DNA of 19,163 nt from an uncultured bacterium (GTDB lineage: Bacteria; Actinomycetota; Actinomycetes; S36-B12), in NCBI GenBank assembly GCA_903940375.1, contig CAJAKT010000128.1, forward strand, positions 1-19,163, given 5' to 3'. Shown one piece after another: positions 1-5,978 of this stretch. The position numbers were made by a program, and so were the translations under genes. The notes beneath the pieces were generated by a model, which saw only the letters and a list, made by a program, of their open reading frames with translations, was not told where the DNA came from and ran no database searches. Within the stretch, counting starts at the first letter, position 1. Each line of letters starts with the position of its first letter.

Positions 1-1
1 C

Positions 2-634
2 TACATCTACGACTTCTCCTTCCCCGAAGAGGACGGCAAGCCCAACCCCCATCTGTGGACGGACCCGCTGTACGCGATCAAGTACGCGGCCGTCATCCGC
101 GACGAGTTCACGAAGCTCGACCCGGCGAGCGCCTCGTACTTCGCCGACAACTACGAGGCCTTTGCGGCCAAGGCCACCGAACTTGCAGATGCCGTGCGTG
201 CCGACCAGCAGACGGTCCCCGACGGGAGTCTGAAGCTGCTGACGTACCACGACGCGTATGCGTACTTCGCCGATCACTTCGGATGGCAGGTGATCGGTGC
301 ACTCCAGCCGAAGAACTTCTCCGATCCGACTCCGTCCGAGGTTGCTGCACTCATCGACCAGGTCTCGGCGCAGCAGGTGCCGACGATCTTCGGCTCCGAG
401 GTATTCCCGTCGACGGTGCTGGAGGAGATCGGTCGCGCGACGGGTGCCCGTTACGAGGACTCACTTCGCGACGACGACCTCCCCGGCATCCCGGGCGACG
501 CGGACCACTCATGGCTTGGACTGATGAAGTACGACTTCGCCACGATGATCCGAGGCCTCGGCGGCGATCCGAAGGCGATCGATGCGATCGACGTTTCCAG
601 CACCGTGCCCGACCGCGCGACGTACCCGCAGTGA
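2..634 (+). CDS. Metal ABC transporter substrate-binding protein (ZnuA/TroA family), 5' partial
   Basis: This is the C-terminal 210 residues of an extracytoplasmic metal-binding lipoprotein or secreted protein; the N-terminus and signal peptide lie left of the window. The reading frame is open from base 2 to the TGA at 632-634. Family hallmarks visible are the His of NPHLWTDP, the His of the TYHDAYAYFADHFGW segment (the typical second metal ligand), GSEVFPS carrying a Glu, and a late acidic stretch RDDDLPG where this family places its last ligand. In the family (cluster A-I binding proteins) these residues bind Zn2+ or Mn2+ and hand it to the permease. The ATPase gene starts 13 bp downstream and the permease follows, so the three form one uptake operon. 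The sequence does not settle Zn versus Mn; no His-rich loop is seen in the visible part, and that loop is often used to argue for zinc. Confidence 0.9.
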   Translation, partial: YIYDFSFPEEDGKPNPHLWTDPLYAIKYAAVIRDEFTKLDPASASYFADNYEAFAAKATELADAVRADQQTVPDGSLKLLTYHDAYAYFADHFGWQVIGALQPKNFSDPTPSEVAALIDQVSAQQVPTIFGSEVFPSTVLEEIGRATGARYEDSLRDDDLPGIPGDADHSWLGLMKYDFATMIRGLGGDPKAIDAIDVSSTVPDRATYPQ

Positions 635-647
635 TCCCGGAGGCGTC

Positions 648-1430
648 ATGACAGGCACGGGCGTCGGCCCTGAGCTGATCCGGCTCGACGGCGCCGCGGC
701 GAGCTACGGCCACCACCGCGTCCTCACCGACGTGTCCTTCCACGTTCACGAGGATCAGTTCACGGGCATCGTGGGGCCGTCGGGCGCCGGCAAGACCACG
801 CTCCTGAGGCTTGTCCTGGGCACGCTGAAGCCGGTGGCGGGCGAGGTGTTCAGACGCCCCGACCTGCGCGTCGCCTATGTGCCGCAGCTGGAGACCGTCA
901 ACTGGAACTTCCCCGTCACCGTCATGGAGTGCGTCCTGATGTCGCGCACCCGCGGGCGTCGGCTGCCGTGGGCGAGCCGGCAGGAGAAGGCAGACGTGCA
1001 CGCAGTTCTCGACCGGCTCGGGATCGGCGGGCTGGCGGAACGCCACATTCGTCAACTGTCCGGAGGTCAGCAGCAGCGGATGTTCCTGGCCCGAGCGCTG
1101 CTTCGTCAGCCGCAGTTGCTGCTCATGGACGAGCCGACGAGCGGCGTCGACGTGTCGACACGGCACGACATCCTGCACCTGCTCGCCGACCTGCACGAGG
1201 ACGGCGTGGCCATCGTCCTGACGACCCACGACCTCAACGGCATGGCCGCCCATCTGCCGCATCTGGTCTGCGTCAACCACCGAATCGTGGCCGACGGGAC
1301 TCCCAGCGAAGTCATCACGCCGGCCGTGCTCGAGCAGACATTCGGTGCCCGCATGGAAGTACTCGAGCATCTGGGTATGCGCGTCGTGGTCGACGAGGCA
1401 CCCTCGAACTACCTGGCGGGAGGGGCCTGA
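648..1430 (+). CDS. Metal ABC transporter ATP-binding protein (ZnuC/MntB-like)
   Basis: A 260-residue cytoplasmic ATPase that powers the metal importer. Walker A is GPSGAGKT at residues 43-50, the Q-loop Gln is at about 80, the ABC signature LSGGQQQR at 137-144, Walker B LLLMDEP at 157-163, and the H-loop His of TTHDL at about 194, so all catalytic parts are present. The ATG at 648 is chosen because GGAGG at 639-643 sits 4 nt before it and family homology begins at once; the longer open frame to the left overlaps the binding-protein gene. The stop is followed immediately by the permease ATG at 1432, so translation is probably coupled. The length matches the ABC-3-type ATPases. The substrate (Zn or Mn) is inferred from the neighbours only. 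Confidence 0.95.
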   Translation: MTGTGVGPELIRLDGAAASYGHHRVLTDVSFHVHEDQFTGIVGPSGAGKTTLLRLVLGTLKPVAGEVFRRPDLRVAYVPQLETVNWNFPVTVMECVLMSRTRGRRLPWASRQEKADVHAVLDRLGIGGLAERHIRQLSGGQQQRMFLARALLRQPQLLLMDEPTSGVDVSTRHDILHLLADLHEDGVAIVLTTHDLNGMAAHLPHLVCVNHRIVADGTPSEVITPAVLEQTFGARMEVLEHLGMRVVVDEAPSNYLAGGA

Positions 1431-1431
1431 C

Positions 1432-2307
1432 ATGGAGACGTTGCTCGAACCCCTGGCCTATGCCTTCTTCCAGAAGGGGTTGATCGTCGCTGGCCTCTCC
1501 GGCGCGCTGCTCGGCCTCATCGGCGTGTACATCGTCCTGCGCGGCATGAGCTACATCGGTCATGGCCTGTCGCACTCGATCTTCGGCGGCTTCGCGGCGG
1601 CGCAGTTGTTTGCTGCCCAGTTCTATGCGCTGGCCGCAGGGCTCTGGGGGATCGCATCCGCACTGGCGATCACGGTCGTGGTGAAGAAGAGCCGAGTCGG
1701 AGCCGACGCCGCTATCGGTGTCATCACCATCGCGTCGTTCGCGCTCGGCGTGGCCCTCTTCGCCAAGTTCGGTAGCAGCGGACCGTCATTCGACAATGCG
1801 CTCTTCGGCAGCATCCTCGGCATCAGCGTCGGTCAGATCGTGGGGCTGGTCGCCGTGGCGATCCTGACCTCGGCATTCGTGTTCCTGCGTTACCGCGCCC
1901 TGCTGTTCAGCACGTTCGACCCGGAAGTAGCCGCGGTGTCCGGTGTGCGCGTCAACCGGGTCGAGGCGGCGCTCATGATCGTGCTGTCGCTGGCCATCCT
2001 CGCGACCTTGACGGTCATCGGTGTGACCCTCGTCGCGGCCATGCTCGTGATCCCGGCGGTCATTGCCCGGATGCTCACCGACTCGTTCGGGCGCATGCTC
2101 GCGTACAGCACCGCGATCGGCTTCGCCAGCGGGCTTGTCGGCATGTACCTGAGCTACTACGCGGGCGTGCCCTCGGGCACGATGATCGTTCTCGTGGGGG
2201 CCACGGTATTCGTGATCGTCCTGGCCATCACTGGCGGACGCGGCCTCCGGCGCTCGGCGGGCCTCGACAGCCACTCCGAGGACCTGCTGGCGGAGCGGGC
2301 GGCGTAG
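1432..2307 (+). CDS. Metal ABC transporter permease (ABC-3 family, ZnuB-like)
   Basis: A 291-residue integral membrane protein with about eight hydrophobic segments, the usual size for ABC-3 permeases. Typical family stretches are the early segment with VLRGMSYIGHGLSHSIFGG, the FLRYRALLFSTFDPEVAAVSG loop that contacts the ATPase, and the late membrane segment with LVAAMLVIPAVIARML. The start ATG at 1432 lies 1 nt after the ATPase stop, with GGGAGGGG just upstream as ribosome binding site. It completes the operon binding protein - ATPase - permease, which imports Zn2+ or Mn2+ across the cytoplasmic membrane. The tail after the last membrane segment is short and charged. No regulator of the Zur or MntR type lies next to it in this window. 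Confidence 0.95.
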   Translation: METLLEPLAYAFFQKGLIVAGLSGALLGLIGVYIVLRGMSYIGHGLSHSIFGGFAAAQLFAAQFYALAAGLWGIASALAITVVVKKSRVGADAAIGVITIASFALGVALFAKFGSSGPSFDNALFGSILGISVGQIVGLVAVAILTSAFVFLRYRALLFSTFDPEVAAVSGVRVNRVEAALMIVLSLAILATLTVIGVTLVAAMLVIPAVIARMLTDSFGRMLAYSTAIGFASGLVGMYLSYYAGVPSGTMIVLVGATVFVIVLAITGGRGLRRSAGLDSHSEDLLAERAA

Positions 2308-2310
2308 TCT
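2305..2310 (+). promoter_or_regulatory. Possible -10 element for a leaderless DUF3618 gene
   Basis: TAGTCT fits the actinobacterial TANNNT -10 pattern. It overlaps the permease stop codon (TAG) and ends 8 nt before the ATG at 2319. There is no Shine-Dalgarno sequence before that ATG, so a transcript starting at or next to it would be leaderless. No convincing -35 box is seen. This is inference from spacing only. Confidence 0.3.
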
Positions 2311-2318
2311 TGGGACCC

Positions 2319-2603
2319 ATGTCCGACGTAACGCCCAGCGGCGCACCCAGTAGCGCACCCGCCCCGGCCCTGTCGATCGTCGATCTGCAGGCCGAGGTAG
2401 CGGCTGCTCGCGAGGAACTGGTGGCCTCGCTCTCCACGCTGAAGGCTCAGACGGCACCCAAGGCCATGCTGCAGCGGGGTGGCCGATCCATCACGGGCTG
2501 GTTCACCGACGAGTTCGGCGGGGTGCGTCCGGAGCGCGTCGCGATGGCCGGTGCGGTCGTCGTCGGACTCGTGGCGTTGCGCCTCATCACCCGTCGACGC
2601 TGA
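2319..2603 (+). CDS. DUF3618 domain-containing protein
   Basis: A 94-residue protein. Residues ~20-45 (IVDLQAEVAAAREELVASL and following) form the amphipathic, probably coiled-coil DUF3618 motif, in which an acidic/alanine-rich helix with the R-E-E-L core is conserved. A central amphipathic part follows, then one hydrophobic segment (VAMAGAVVVGLVALRLI) near the C-terminus with a basic tail RRR. This suggests a small membrane-anchored protein with its helix in the cytoplasm. The function of the family is not known to me; it is common in actinobacteria. It lies 11 bp after the metal permease, and a GroES-like gene follows 14 bp later, a neighbour pairing I recognise from other actinobacteria. 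The ATG at 2319 is preferred to the in-frame TTG at 2310, which overlaps the candidate -10 box. Confidence 0.75.
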   Translation: MSDVTPSGAPSSAPAPALSIVDLQAEVAAAREELVASLSTLKAQTAPKAMLQRGGRSITGWFTDEFGGVRPERVAMAGAVVVGLVALRLITRRR

Positions 2604-2617
2604 AGGCAGCGACCTCC

Positions 2618-3001
2618 GTGACTGCCCTCGACCACGATGCCGTGGCGTCCGTTGACCTGTCGCCGGATACGACCCCCAATGCCGACGGATCCGTGCCCAT
2701 CAAGCTGCTGCACGATCGCGTCCTCGTTCGCGAGGACAACGACGGACGTGAACGCAAGTCGATGGGGGGCATCGTCATTCCGGTCACCGCGCAGGTGGGT
2801 CGCCGGCTCTCGTGGGCCAAAGTGGTTGCCATCGGGCCGAATGTCCGCAGCCTCGAGTTGGGCGATCGGGTGCTGTTCGAGCCGGAGGAGCGGGGCCTCG
2901 TCGAGCTTCAGGGCATCGACTACATCCTCCTCAGAGAACGCGACGTGCATGCGGTCGCGGCATCGAGGCACAGCACGTCGGGCACGGGGCTCTACCTCTG
3001 A
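2618..3001 (+). CDS. GroES-like (Cpn10-fold) protein
   Basis: A 127-residue protein with the co-chaperonin 10 fold. After a ~25-residue acidic leader come IKLLHDRVLVRED, a mobile-loop region with MGGIVIPVTAQ, the strand KVVAIGPNV, the turn LGDRVLFEPEE and the C-terminal LVELQGIDYILLRERDVHAV. These correspond to the GroES order of P-L-x-D-R-V-L-V, G-G-I-V-L-P, G-x-G and G-D-x-V-L-F. It is longer at both ends than true GroES (~97 aa) and no groEL is adjacent, so it is probably a paralogue rather than the main co-chaperonin. The start is GTG at 2618; AAGG at 2603-2606 is a weak binding site. Its stop overlaps the sulfotransferase ATG by 1 nt (TGATG), which suggests co-translation. Confidence 0.8.
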   Translation: MTALDHDAVASVDLSPDTTPNADGSVPIKLLHDRVLVREDNDGRERKSMGGIVIPVTAQVGRRLSWAKVVAIGPNVRSLELGDRVLFEPEERGLVELQGIDYILLRERDVHAVAASRHSTSGTGLYL

Positions 3002-3882
3002 TGGTGGCCGACGGTCGTGATCGCCCGGTTCTCGTCGGGGGCACCGGTCGTAGCGGTTCGACGATCGTCGGACACCTCCTCGACCACCATCCGGAGCTGA
3101 CCCTCACGCGGCCGATGGAGGTCCGCTTCATCGCCGGTAATGACGGCTTCGCGGATGCCTTGTCCGTCGCTCTCCGCAAGCCCGGGTCTGCCCGGGCGCG
3201 GGCTGCGAGCGAACTGGCCGTCGACCGCCTGCTCAACCGTTGGTTCGAGCGGGCACCCCAGGTCGGTCTGCATACGTCGATGTCGCGTTCCGACGTGGCC
3301 GACTGGGCGCAGCAGTACCTCACGGACGTCGACGGTGATCCCGTGACCGCTACCCGCGCACTGGTGATGACGATCATGGATCGCATCGCTGCCACGCTCG
3401 GCGCGAACCGGCTCGTCGACACCACACCGGCAAACGCCCGCAAGGCCGACCGTCTCGAGCCGATCTACCCGCAGTCCTCGGTGGTTGTCGTCACCCGCGA
3501 CGGGCGCGATGTGGCCGCGTCATTCGTCAGCCAGTCCTTCGGCCCTGACGACGTATTCGATGCGCTCATCCAGTGGGAGCAGCGCATGCTCCGGACGCAC
3601 GCGGCCGTCGCAGCCTGCCGTCCCGGCCGGGTGCTGACGATCGAGCTGATGGACCTGGTCGTCACGCGTCGCGCCGAGACCCTGGAACGCTTGTGCTCCT
3701 TCCTCAGCCTTCCGGTCGATGAGGAAATGGTGCAGTGGTTCGACGCCAACGTGACTCCCGAAGGCGCCCATCCGGGTCGCTGGCGACGTGATTTCGACGA
3801 GGCCACCTGCCTGCGGATCGACGCTGTCTACGCCGAATCGGTCGAGCGGCTGCAGGCGGCGGGCGTCGACATCCCGGGCTAG
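3001..3882 (+). CDS. Sulfotransferase family protein
   Basis: A 293-residue protein of the PAPS-dependent sulfotransferase superfamily, which moves sulfate from 3'-phosphoadenylyl sulfate to a hydroxyl or amino group. The 5'-phosphosulfate loop is GGTGRSGST at residues 13-21, followed by the helix ending HHPEL. LVDTTPANA is the DxTP motif seen in bacterial members, and VVVTRDGRDVAASF is the 3'-phosphate-binding motif. A late GRWRRDF matches the C-terminal part of the fold. The ATG at 3001 overlaps the stop of the GroES-like gene by 1 nt, so it is translationally coupled. The acceptor cannot be read from the sequence. No signal peptide or membrane anchor is present, so it is probably cytoplasmic. 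The next gene lies more than 300 bp away. Confidence 0.85.
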   Translation: MVADGRDRPVLVGGTGRSGSTIVGHLLDHHPELTLTRPMEVRFIAGNDGFADALSVALRKPGSARARAASELAVDRLLNRWFERAPQVGLHTSMSRSDVADWAQQYLTDVDGDPVTATRALVMTIMDRIAATLGANRLVDTTPANARKADRLEPIYPQSSVVVVTRDGRDVAASFVSQSFGPDDVFDALIQWEQRMLRTHAAVAACRPGRVLTIELMDLVVTRRAETLERLCSFLSLPVDEEMVQWFDANVTPEGAHPGRWRRDFDEATCLRIDAVYAESVERLQAAGVDIPG

Positions 3883-4033
3883 TGCTGCAGGGGCAAATGG
3901 CCGAGCGCCTCGACTCCATACCGCGGCGTCACACCCAGCAGCGGGTGTGACGTCCGTGTATGGAGTCAGCGGGTCTGGCGGCGCAGGGTGCGGCCACTCC
4001 GGGCTAGTGCAGTGGGGGCAATTGGCCGAGCGC
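3876..4033. repeat. 33-nt imperfect direct repeat flanking the first palindromic element
   Basis: Two 33-nt segments, 3876-3908 and 4001-4033, match at 29 of 33 positions by eye, without gaps. Both begin GGGCTAGTGC and end TGGCCGAGCGC. The left copy includes the last codon and stop of the sulfotransferase gene. Between them (3909-4000) sits the palindromic repeat. The right copy contains TTGGCC, a possible -35 box for the riboswitch transcript. It could be a local tandem duplication or the result of an insertion; nothing else in the window repeats it. Confidence 0.7.
3911..3979. repeat. Palindromic dispersed repeat, copy 1 (possible terminator)
   Basis: A 69-nt element matching 5741-5809 at 56 of 69 positions without gaps. 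It folds as a nested palindrome: an outer stem GACTCCATAC (3912-3921) with GTATGGAGTC (3958-3967), and an inner stem CGTCACACCC (3927-3936) with GGGTGTGACG (3943-3952) around the loop AGCAGC. It starts 28 nt after the sulfotransferase stop and has no T-run. It may end transcription of the 2.3-3.9 kb operon, or it may be a REP-like repeat. Confidence 0.75.
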
Positions 4034-4039
4034 GACCAC

Positions 4040-4053
4040 GATGTGATTACATC
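4040..4053. promoter_or_regulatory. Inverted repeat in the promoter region of the riboswitch transcript
   Basis: GATGTGATTACATC is an inverted repeat with 5-bp arms and a 4-nt centre, lying 18 nt before the riboswitch. It is AT-richer than the surroundings. TTGGCC (4022-4027) and GATTAC (4045-4050) are spaced 17 nt apart and could be the -35 and -10 boxes, so a regulator bound here would cover the -10. The regulator is unknown and the promoter boxes are weak matches. Confidence 0.35.
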
Positions 4054-4070
4054 TCCACCACAACTGAATA

Positions 4071-4192
4071 CCTCATCCAGAGGGGCAGAGGGATACGGCC
4101 CGTTGAAGCCCCGGCAACCTATTCGGTGAATCTCGTTAGCGAGGCCACCCGGACGTGGTGCCAACTCCGACCTGTTAACCAGGGCAGATGAG
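4071..4192 (+). ncRNA. SAM-I (S-box) riboswitch
   Basis: This leader has the S-box core in order. P1 pairs CTCATC (4072-4077) with GATGAG (4187-4192). The conserved GCAGAGGGA, then GGCCCGTTGAAGCC and CGGCAACC follow, with a small P4 hairpin TCGTTAGCGA, and GGTGCCAACTCC near the 3' side. These are the signature blocks of the SAM-I aptamer. It ends 15 nt before the ATG of the threonine-synthase-like gene, with GAGAGG (4195-4200) as ribosome binding site, so control may act on translation. The P1 3' strand GATGAG can also pair with CTCGTC (4202-4207), just before the ATG, with one G-U pair. In the family, SAM binding switches expression off. SAM-IV, its actinobacterial relative, is the alternative; the core favours SAM-I. 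Confidence 0.88.
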
Positions 4193-4207
4193 AAGAGAGG
4201 CCTCGTC

Positions 4208-5467
4208 ATGACTGCTCAGCTACAAACTCCCGCCCCGTCGCTCGGTGCTGCCTACGCACTGAAGTGCCGTGAGTGCGGTGCCACGACTGATCTCGATGCC
4301 AGTTACGCCTGCATGGAGTGCTTCGGTCCGCTCGAGGTTGCCTACGTGCCCAAGGTGCTCACGCGGGAGGTGATTGAGGCGGGCCCTGGCTCGATGTGGC
4401 GCTACGAGGCCCTCCTGCCGGTCGAGCCGGGTGCGGGCTCGCGCCCGGGGCTGCAGCCGGGCCTCACCCGCCTGGTTCGCGCGGACAATCTGGCCGCGGC
4501 CCTGGGAGCCCGTGCGGTGTGGGTCAAGGACGACTCCGGTAACCCCACGCACTCCTTCAAGGACCGGGTCGTTGCGGTGGCACTGGAGAACGGCCGCCGG
4601 CTGGGGTACCGGACGATCGCCTGCGCTTCGACCGGCAACCTGGCCAATGCGGTAGCAGCTGCGGCCGCCCGGGCAGGACTCGACTCCGTGGTGTTCGTGC
4701 CGTCAAACCTCGAGGCCGGCAAGATCGTCACCACTGCGGTCTACGGCGGGACGCTTGTGGCCATCAACGGCAACTACGACGATGTCAACCGGCTGTGCTC
4801 GGAGATCGCGTCAAACCGTGACTGGGGCTTCGTCAACGTCAACCTGCGGCCCTACTACGCCGAGGGCAGCAAGACGGTCGGGTTCGAGATCGCGGAGCAG
4901 CTCGGATGGCGCCTGCCCGACGCGGTCGTGTCGCCGGTGGCATCGGGATCGCTGCTCACGAAGGTCGACAAGGCATTCCGGGAGTTCGTCGACCTCGGTC
5001 TCGTCGAGGCGCGCGATTACCAGGTGTTCGGCGCGCAGGCGACTGGGTGCTCGCCGGTGTCGCGCGCATTCCAGGACGGACATGACGTGATCCGGCCGGT
5101 CAAGCCAGACACCATTGCCAAGTCACTTGCCATCGGCAATCCCGCGGACGGTCCGTACGCGCTCGATGTGGTGCGCAAGACCGGCGGTGCCATCGCCGAT
5201 GTGTCCGATGAGGAGATCGTCGAAGGCATCAAGCTGCTGGCTCGCACGGAGGGCATCTTCGCCGAGACCGCGGGCGGTGTGGTGGTCGCCACGTATCGCA
5301 AACTGCTCGCTCAGGGGCTCATCGATCCGCAGGCTGAAGTCGTTCTGCTCAACACCGGCGACGGACTCAAGACCCTCGATGCCGTTGCCCCCACGTCCCA
5401 GCCCACCTTCACGATCTCGCCGTCATATGACGACTTCGAAACCAACTACGCAGGAGTGACCGCATGA
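4208..5467 (+). CDS. thrC: Threonine synthase family PLP enzyme under SAM riboswitch control (possible homocysteine synthase)
   Basis: A 419-residue PLP enzyme of fold type II. An N-terminal zinc-ribbon-like Cys4 is formed by Cys20/Cys23 and Cys35/Cys38. SFKDR places the PLP lysine at 118, STGNLANAVA (141-150) is the phosphate-binding loop, and LNTGDGLK near the end is the ThrC-type C-terminal motif. Threonine synthase converts O-phosphohomoserine to threonine. Here, however, a SAM-I riboswitch precedes the gene and a CysO-like sulfur carrier overlaps its end by 4 nt (ATGA). That context suggests the enzyme instead, or also, makes homocysteine from O-phosphohomoserine with the carrier's thiocarboxylate. 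I recall reports of such a route in actinomycetes but could not check them. It is longer than the ~360-residue ThrC of mycobacteria, which lacks the Cys4. The symbol marks the family, not a proven reaction. Confidence 0.88.
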   Translation: MTAQLQTPAPSLGAAYALKCRECGATTDLDASYACMECFGPLEVAYVPKVLTREVIEAGPGSMWRYEALLPVEPGAGSRPGLQPGLTRLVRADNLAAALGARAVWVKDDSGNPTHSFKDRVVAVALENGRRLGYRTIACASTGNLANAVAAAAARAGLDSVVFVPSNLEAGKIVTTAVYGGTLVAINGNYDDVNRLCSEIASNRDWGFVNVNLRPYYAEGSKTVGFEIAEQLGWRLPDAVVSPVASGSLLTKVDKAFREFVDLGLVEARDYQVFGAQATGCSPVSRAFQDGHDVIRPVKPDTIAKSLAIGNPADGPYALDVVRKTGGAIADVSDEEIVEGIKLLARTEGIFAETAGGVVVATYRKLLAQGLIDPQAEVVLLNTGDGLKTLDAVAPTSQPTFTISPSYDDFETNYAGVTA

Positions 5468-5739
5468 GCATTTCCGTCAAGGTTCCGACCATCCTGCGCA
5501 CGTACACCGGCGGCACCGCAGATGTCACGGTCAACGGCGCCACGCTGGCTGACGCGCTGACCGATCTCGATGTGCAGTATCCCGGCATCGGCGCACGCGT
5601 CCTGGATGACGAAGGCCGACTGCGCCGTTTCGTCAATGTGTACGTCAACGACGACGATGTGCGCTTCCTGGAGAACCTGCAGACGCCGACGCCGGATGGC
5701 ACCAGCATCTCGATCATCCCTGCTGTTGCCGGCGGCTGA
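5464..5739 (+). CDS. CysO/MoaD/ThiS-type sulfur carrier protein
   Basis: A 91-residue ubiquitin-like (beta-grasp) protein. It opens with the strand SVKVPTILRTYTGG, contains RRFVNVYVNDDDVRFLENL, and ends IIPAVAGG. The terminal Gly-Gly is the site that an E1-like enzyme adenylates and converts to a thiocarboxylate, the sulfur donor. By eye it is closer to mycobacterial CysO than to MoaD or ThiS, since CysO has the same start, the VNVYVND-like strand and the same PAVAGG end. CysO works with a PLP enzyme (CysM) to make cysteine. Here the PLP partner is the overlapping threonine-synthase-like gene (ATGA overlap), which points to a parallel use in homocysteine synthesis. The E1/sulfurtransferase and a Mec-type peptidase are not in this window. 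Confidence 0.85.
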   Translation: MSISVKVPTILRTYTGGTADVTVNGATLADALTDLDVQYPGIGARVLDDEGRLRRFVNVYVNDDDVRFLENLQTPTPDGTSISIIPAVAGG

Positions 5740-5740
5740 C

Positions 5741-5809
5741 CGACTCCACACTGCAGCGTCATACCCAGCCGCGGGTGTGACGCTGCGCTATGGACTCAGC
5801 GGGTCGGGC
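5741..5809. repeat. Palindromic dispersed repeat, copy 2 (possible terminator)
   Basis: A 69-nt element matching 3911-3979 at 56 of 69 positions without gaps, starting 2 nt after the stop of the sulfur carrier gene. It forms a 14-bp stem: GCAGCGTCATACCC (5753-5766) with GGGTGTGACGCTGC (5773-5786), including one T-G pair, around the loop AGCCGC. Relative to copy 1, several arm bases changed together, so pairing is kept. Like copy 1 it follows the last gene of an operon, consistent with a terminator or a REP-like repeat. Confidence 0.75.
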
Positions 5810-5826
5810 CGCACAACACGACCCGC
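5799..5826 (-). terminator. Probable tRNA-Lys terminator hairpin
   Basis: GCGGGTCG (5799-5806) and CGACCCGC (5819-5826) form a perfect 8-bp stem with a 12-nt loop. Read on the minus strand it lies 8 nt after the CCA end of tRNA-Lys, the usual place for a terminator. It overlaps the end of repeat copy 2, whose own hairpin faces the oncoming operon. There is no T-run. Confidence 0.5.
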
Positions 5827-5834
5827 ACTTCACA

Positions 5835-5910
<76 letters not shown>

Positions 5911-5920
5911 GCGAGGAGAA

Positions 5921-5950
5921 ACGCTACCACTGCCCATCGGGTGCTGACAC
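5921..5950 (-). promoter_or_regulatory. Probable promoter of tRNA-Lys
   Basis: On the minus strand GTGTCA (5950-5945; 4 of 6 matches to TTGACA) and TAGCGT (5926-5921; TANNNT) are 18 nt apart, and the tRNA begins 10 nt after the -10 box. A 6-bp hairpin CGGGTG/CACCCG (5938-5953) overlaps the -35 and could end transcription of the 5979-6368 gene, which reads the same way. Confidence 0.45.
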
Positions 5951-5978
5951 CCGCCCCTCGGGCAGCGGGTCCGATGCG

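Noticed and set aside
351..1433. Long minus-strand open frame (360 codons) across the ABC transporter genes
   Set aside because: It lies opposite well-supported binding protein and ATPase genes and its product is rich in Arg/His/Asp with no motif; it is a GC-bias shadow.
3909..4000. Miniature transposon with target-site duplication
   Set aside because: A 33-nt imperfect duplication is far longer than known target-site duplications, and copy 2 of the palindrome has no such flanks.
3788..4191. Plus-strand open frames across the 3' end of the sulfotransferase and the riboswitch
   Set aside because: They cross a palindrome and a structured RNA, and similar peptide runs at 3.9 and 5.75 kb come from the DNA repeat, not from a protein.
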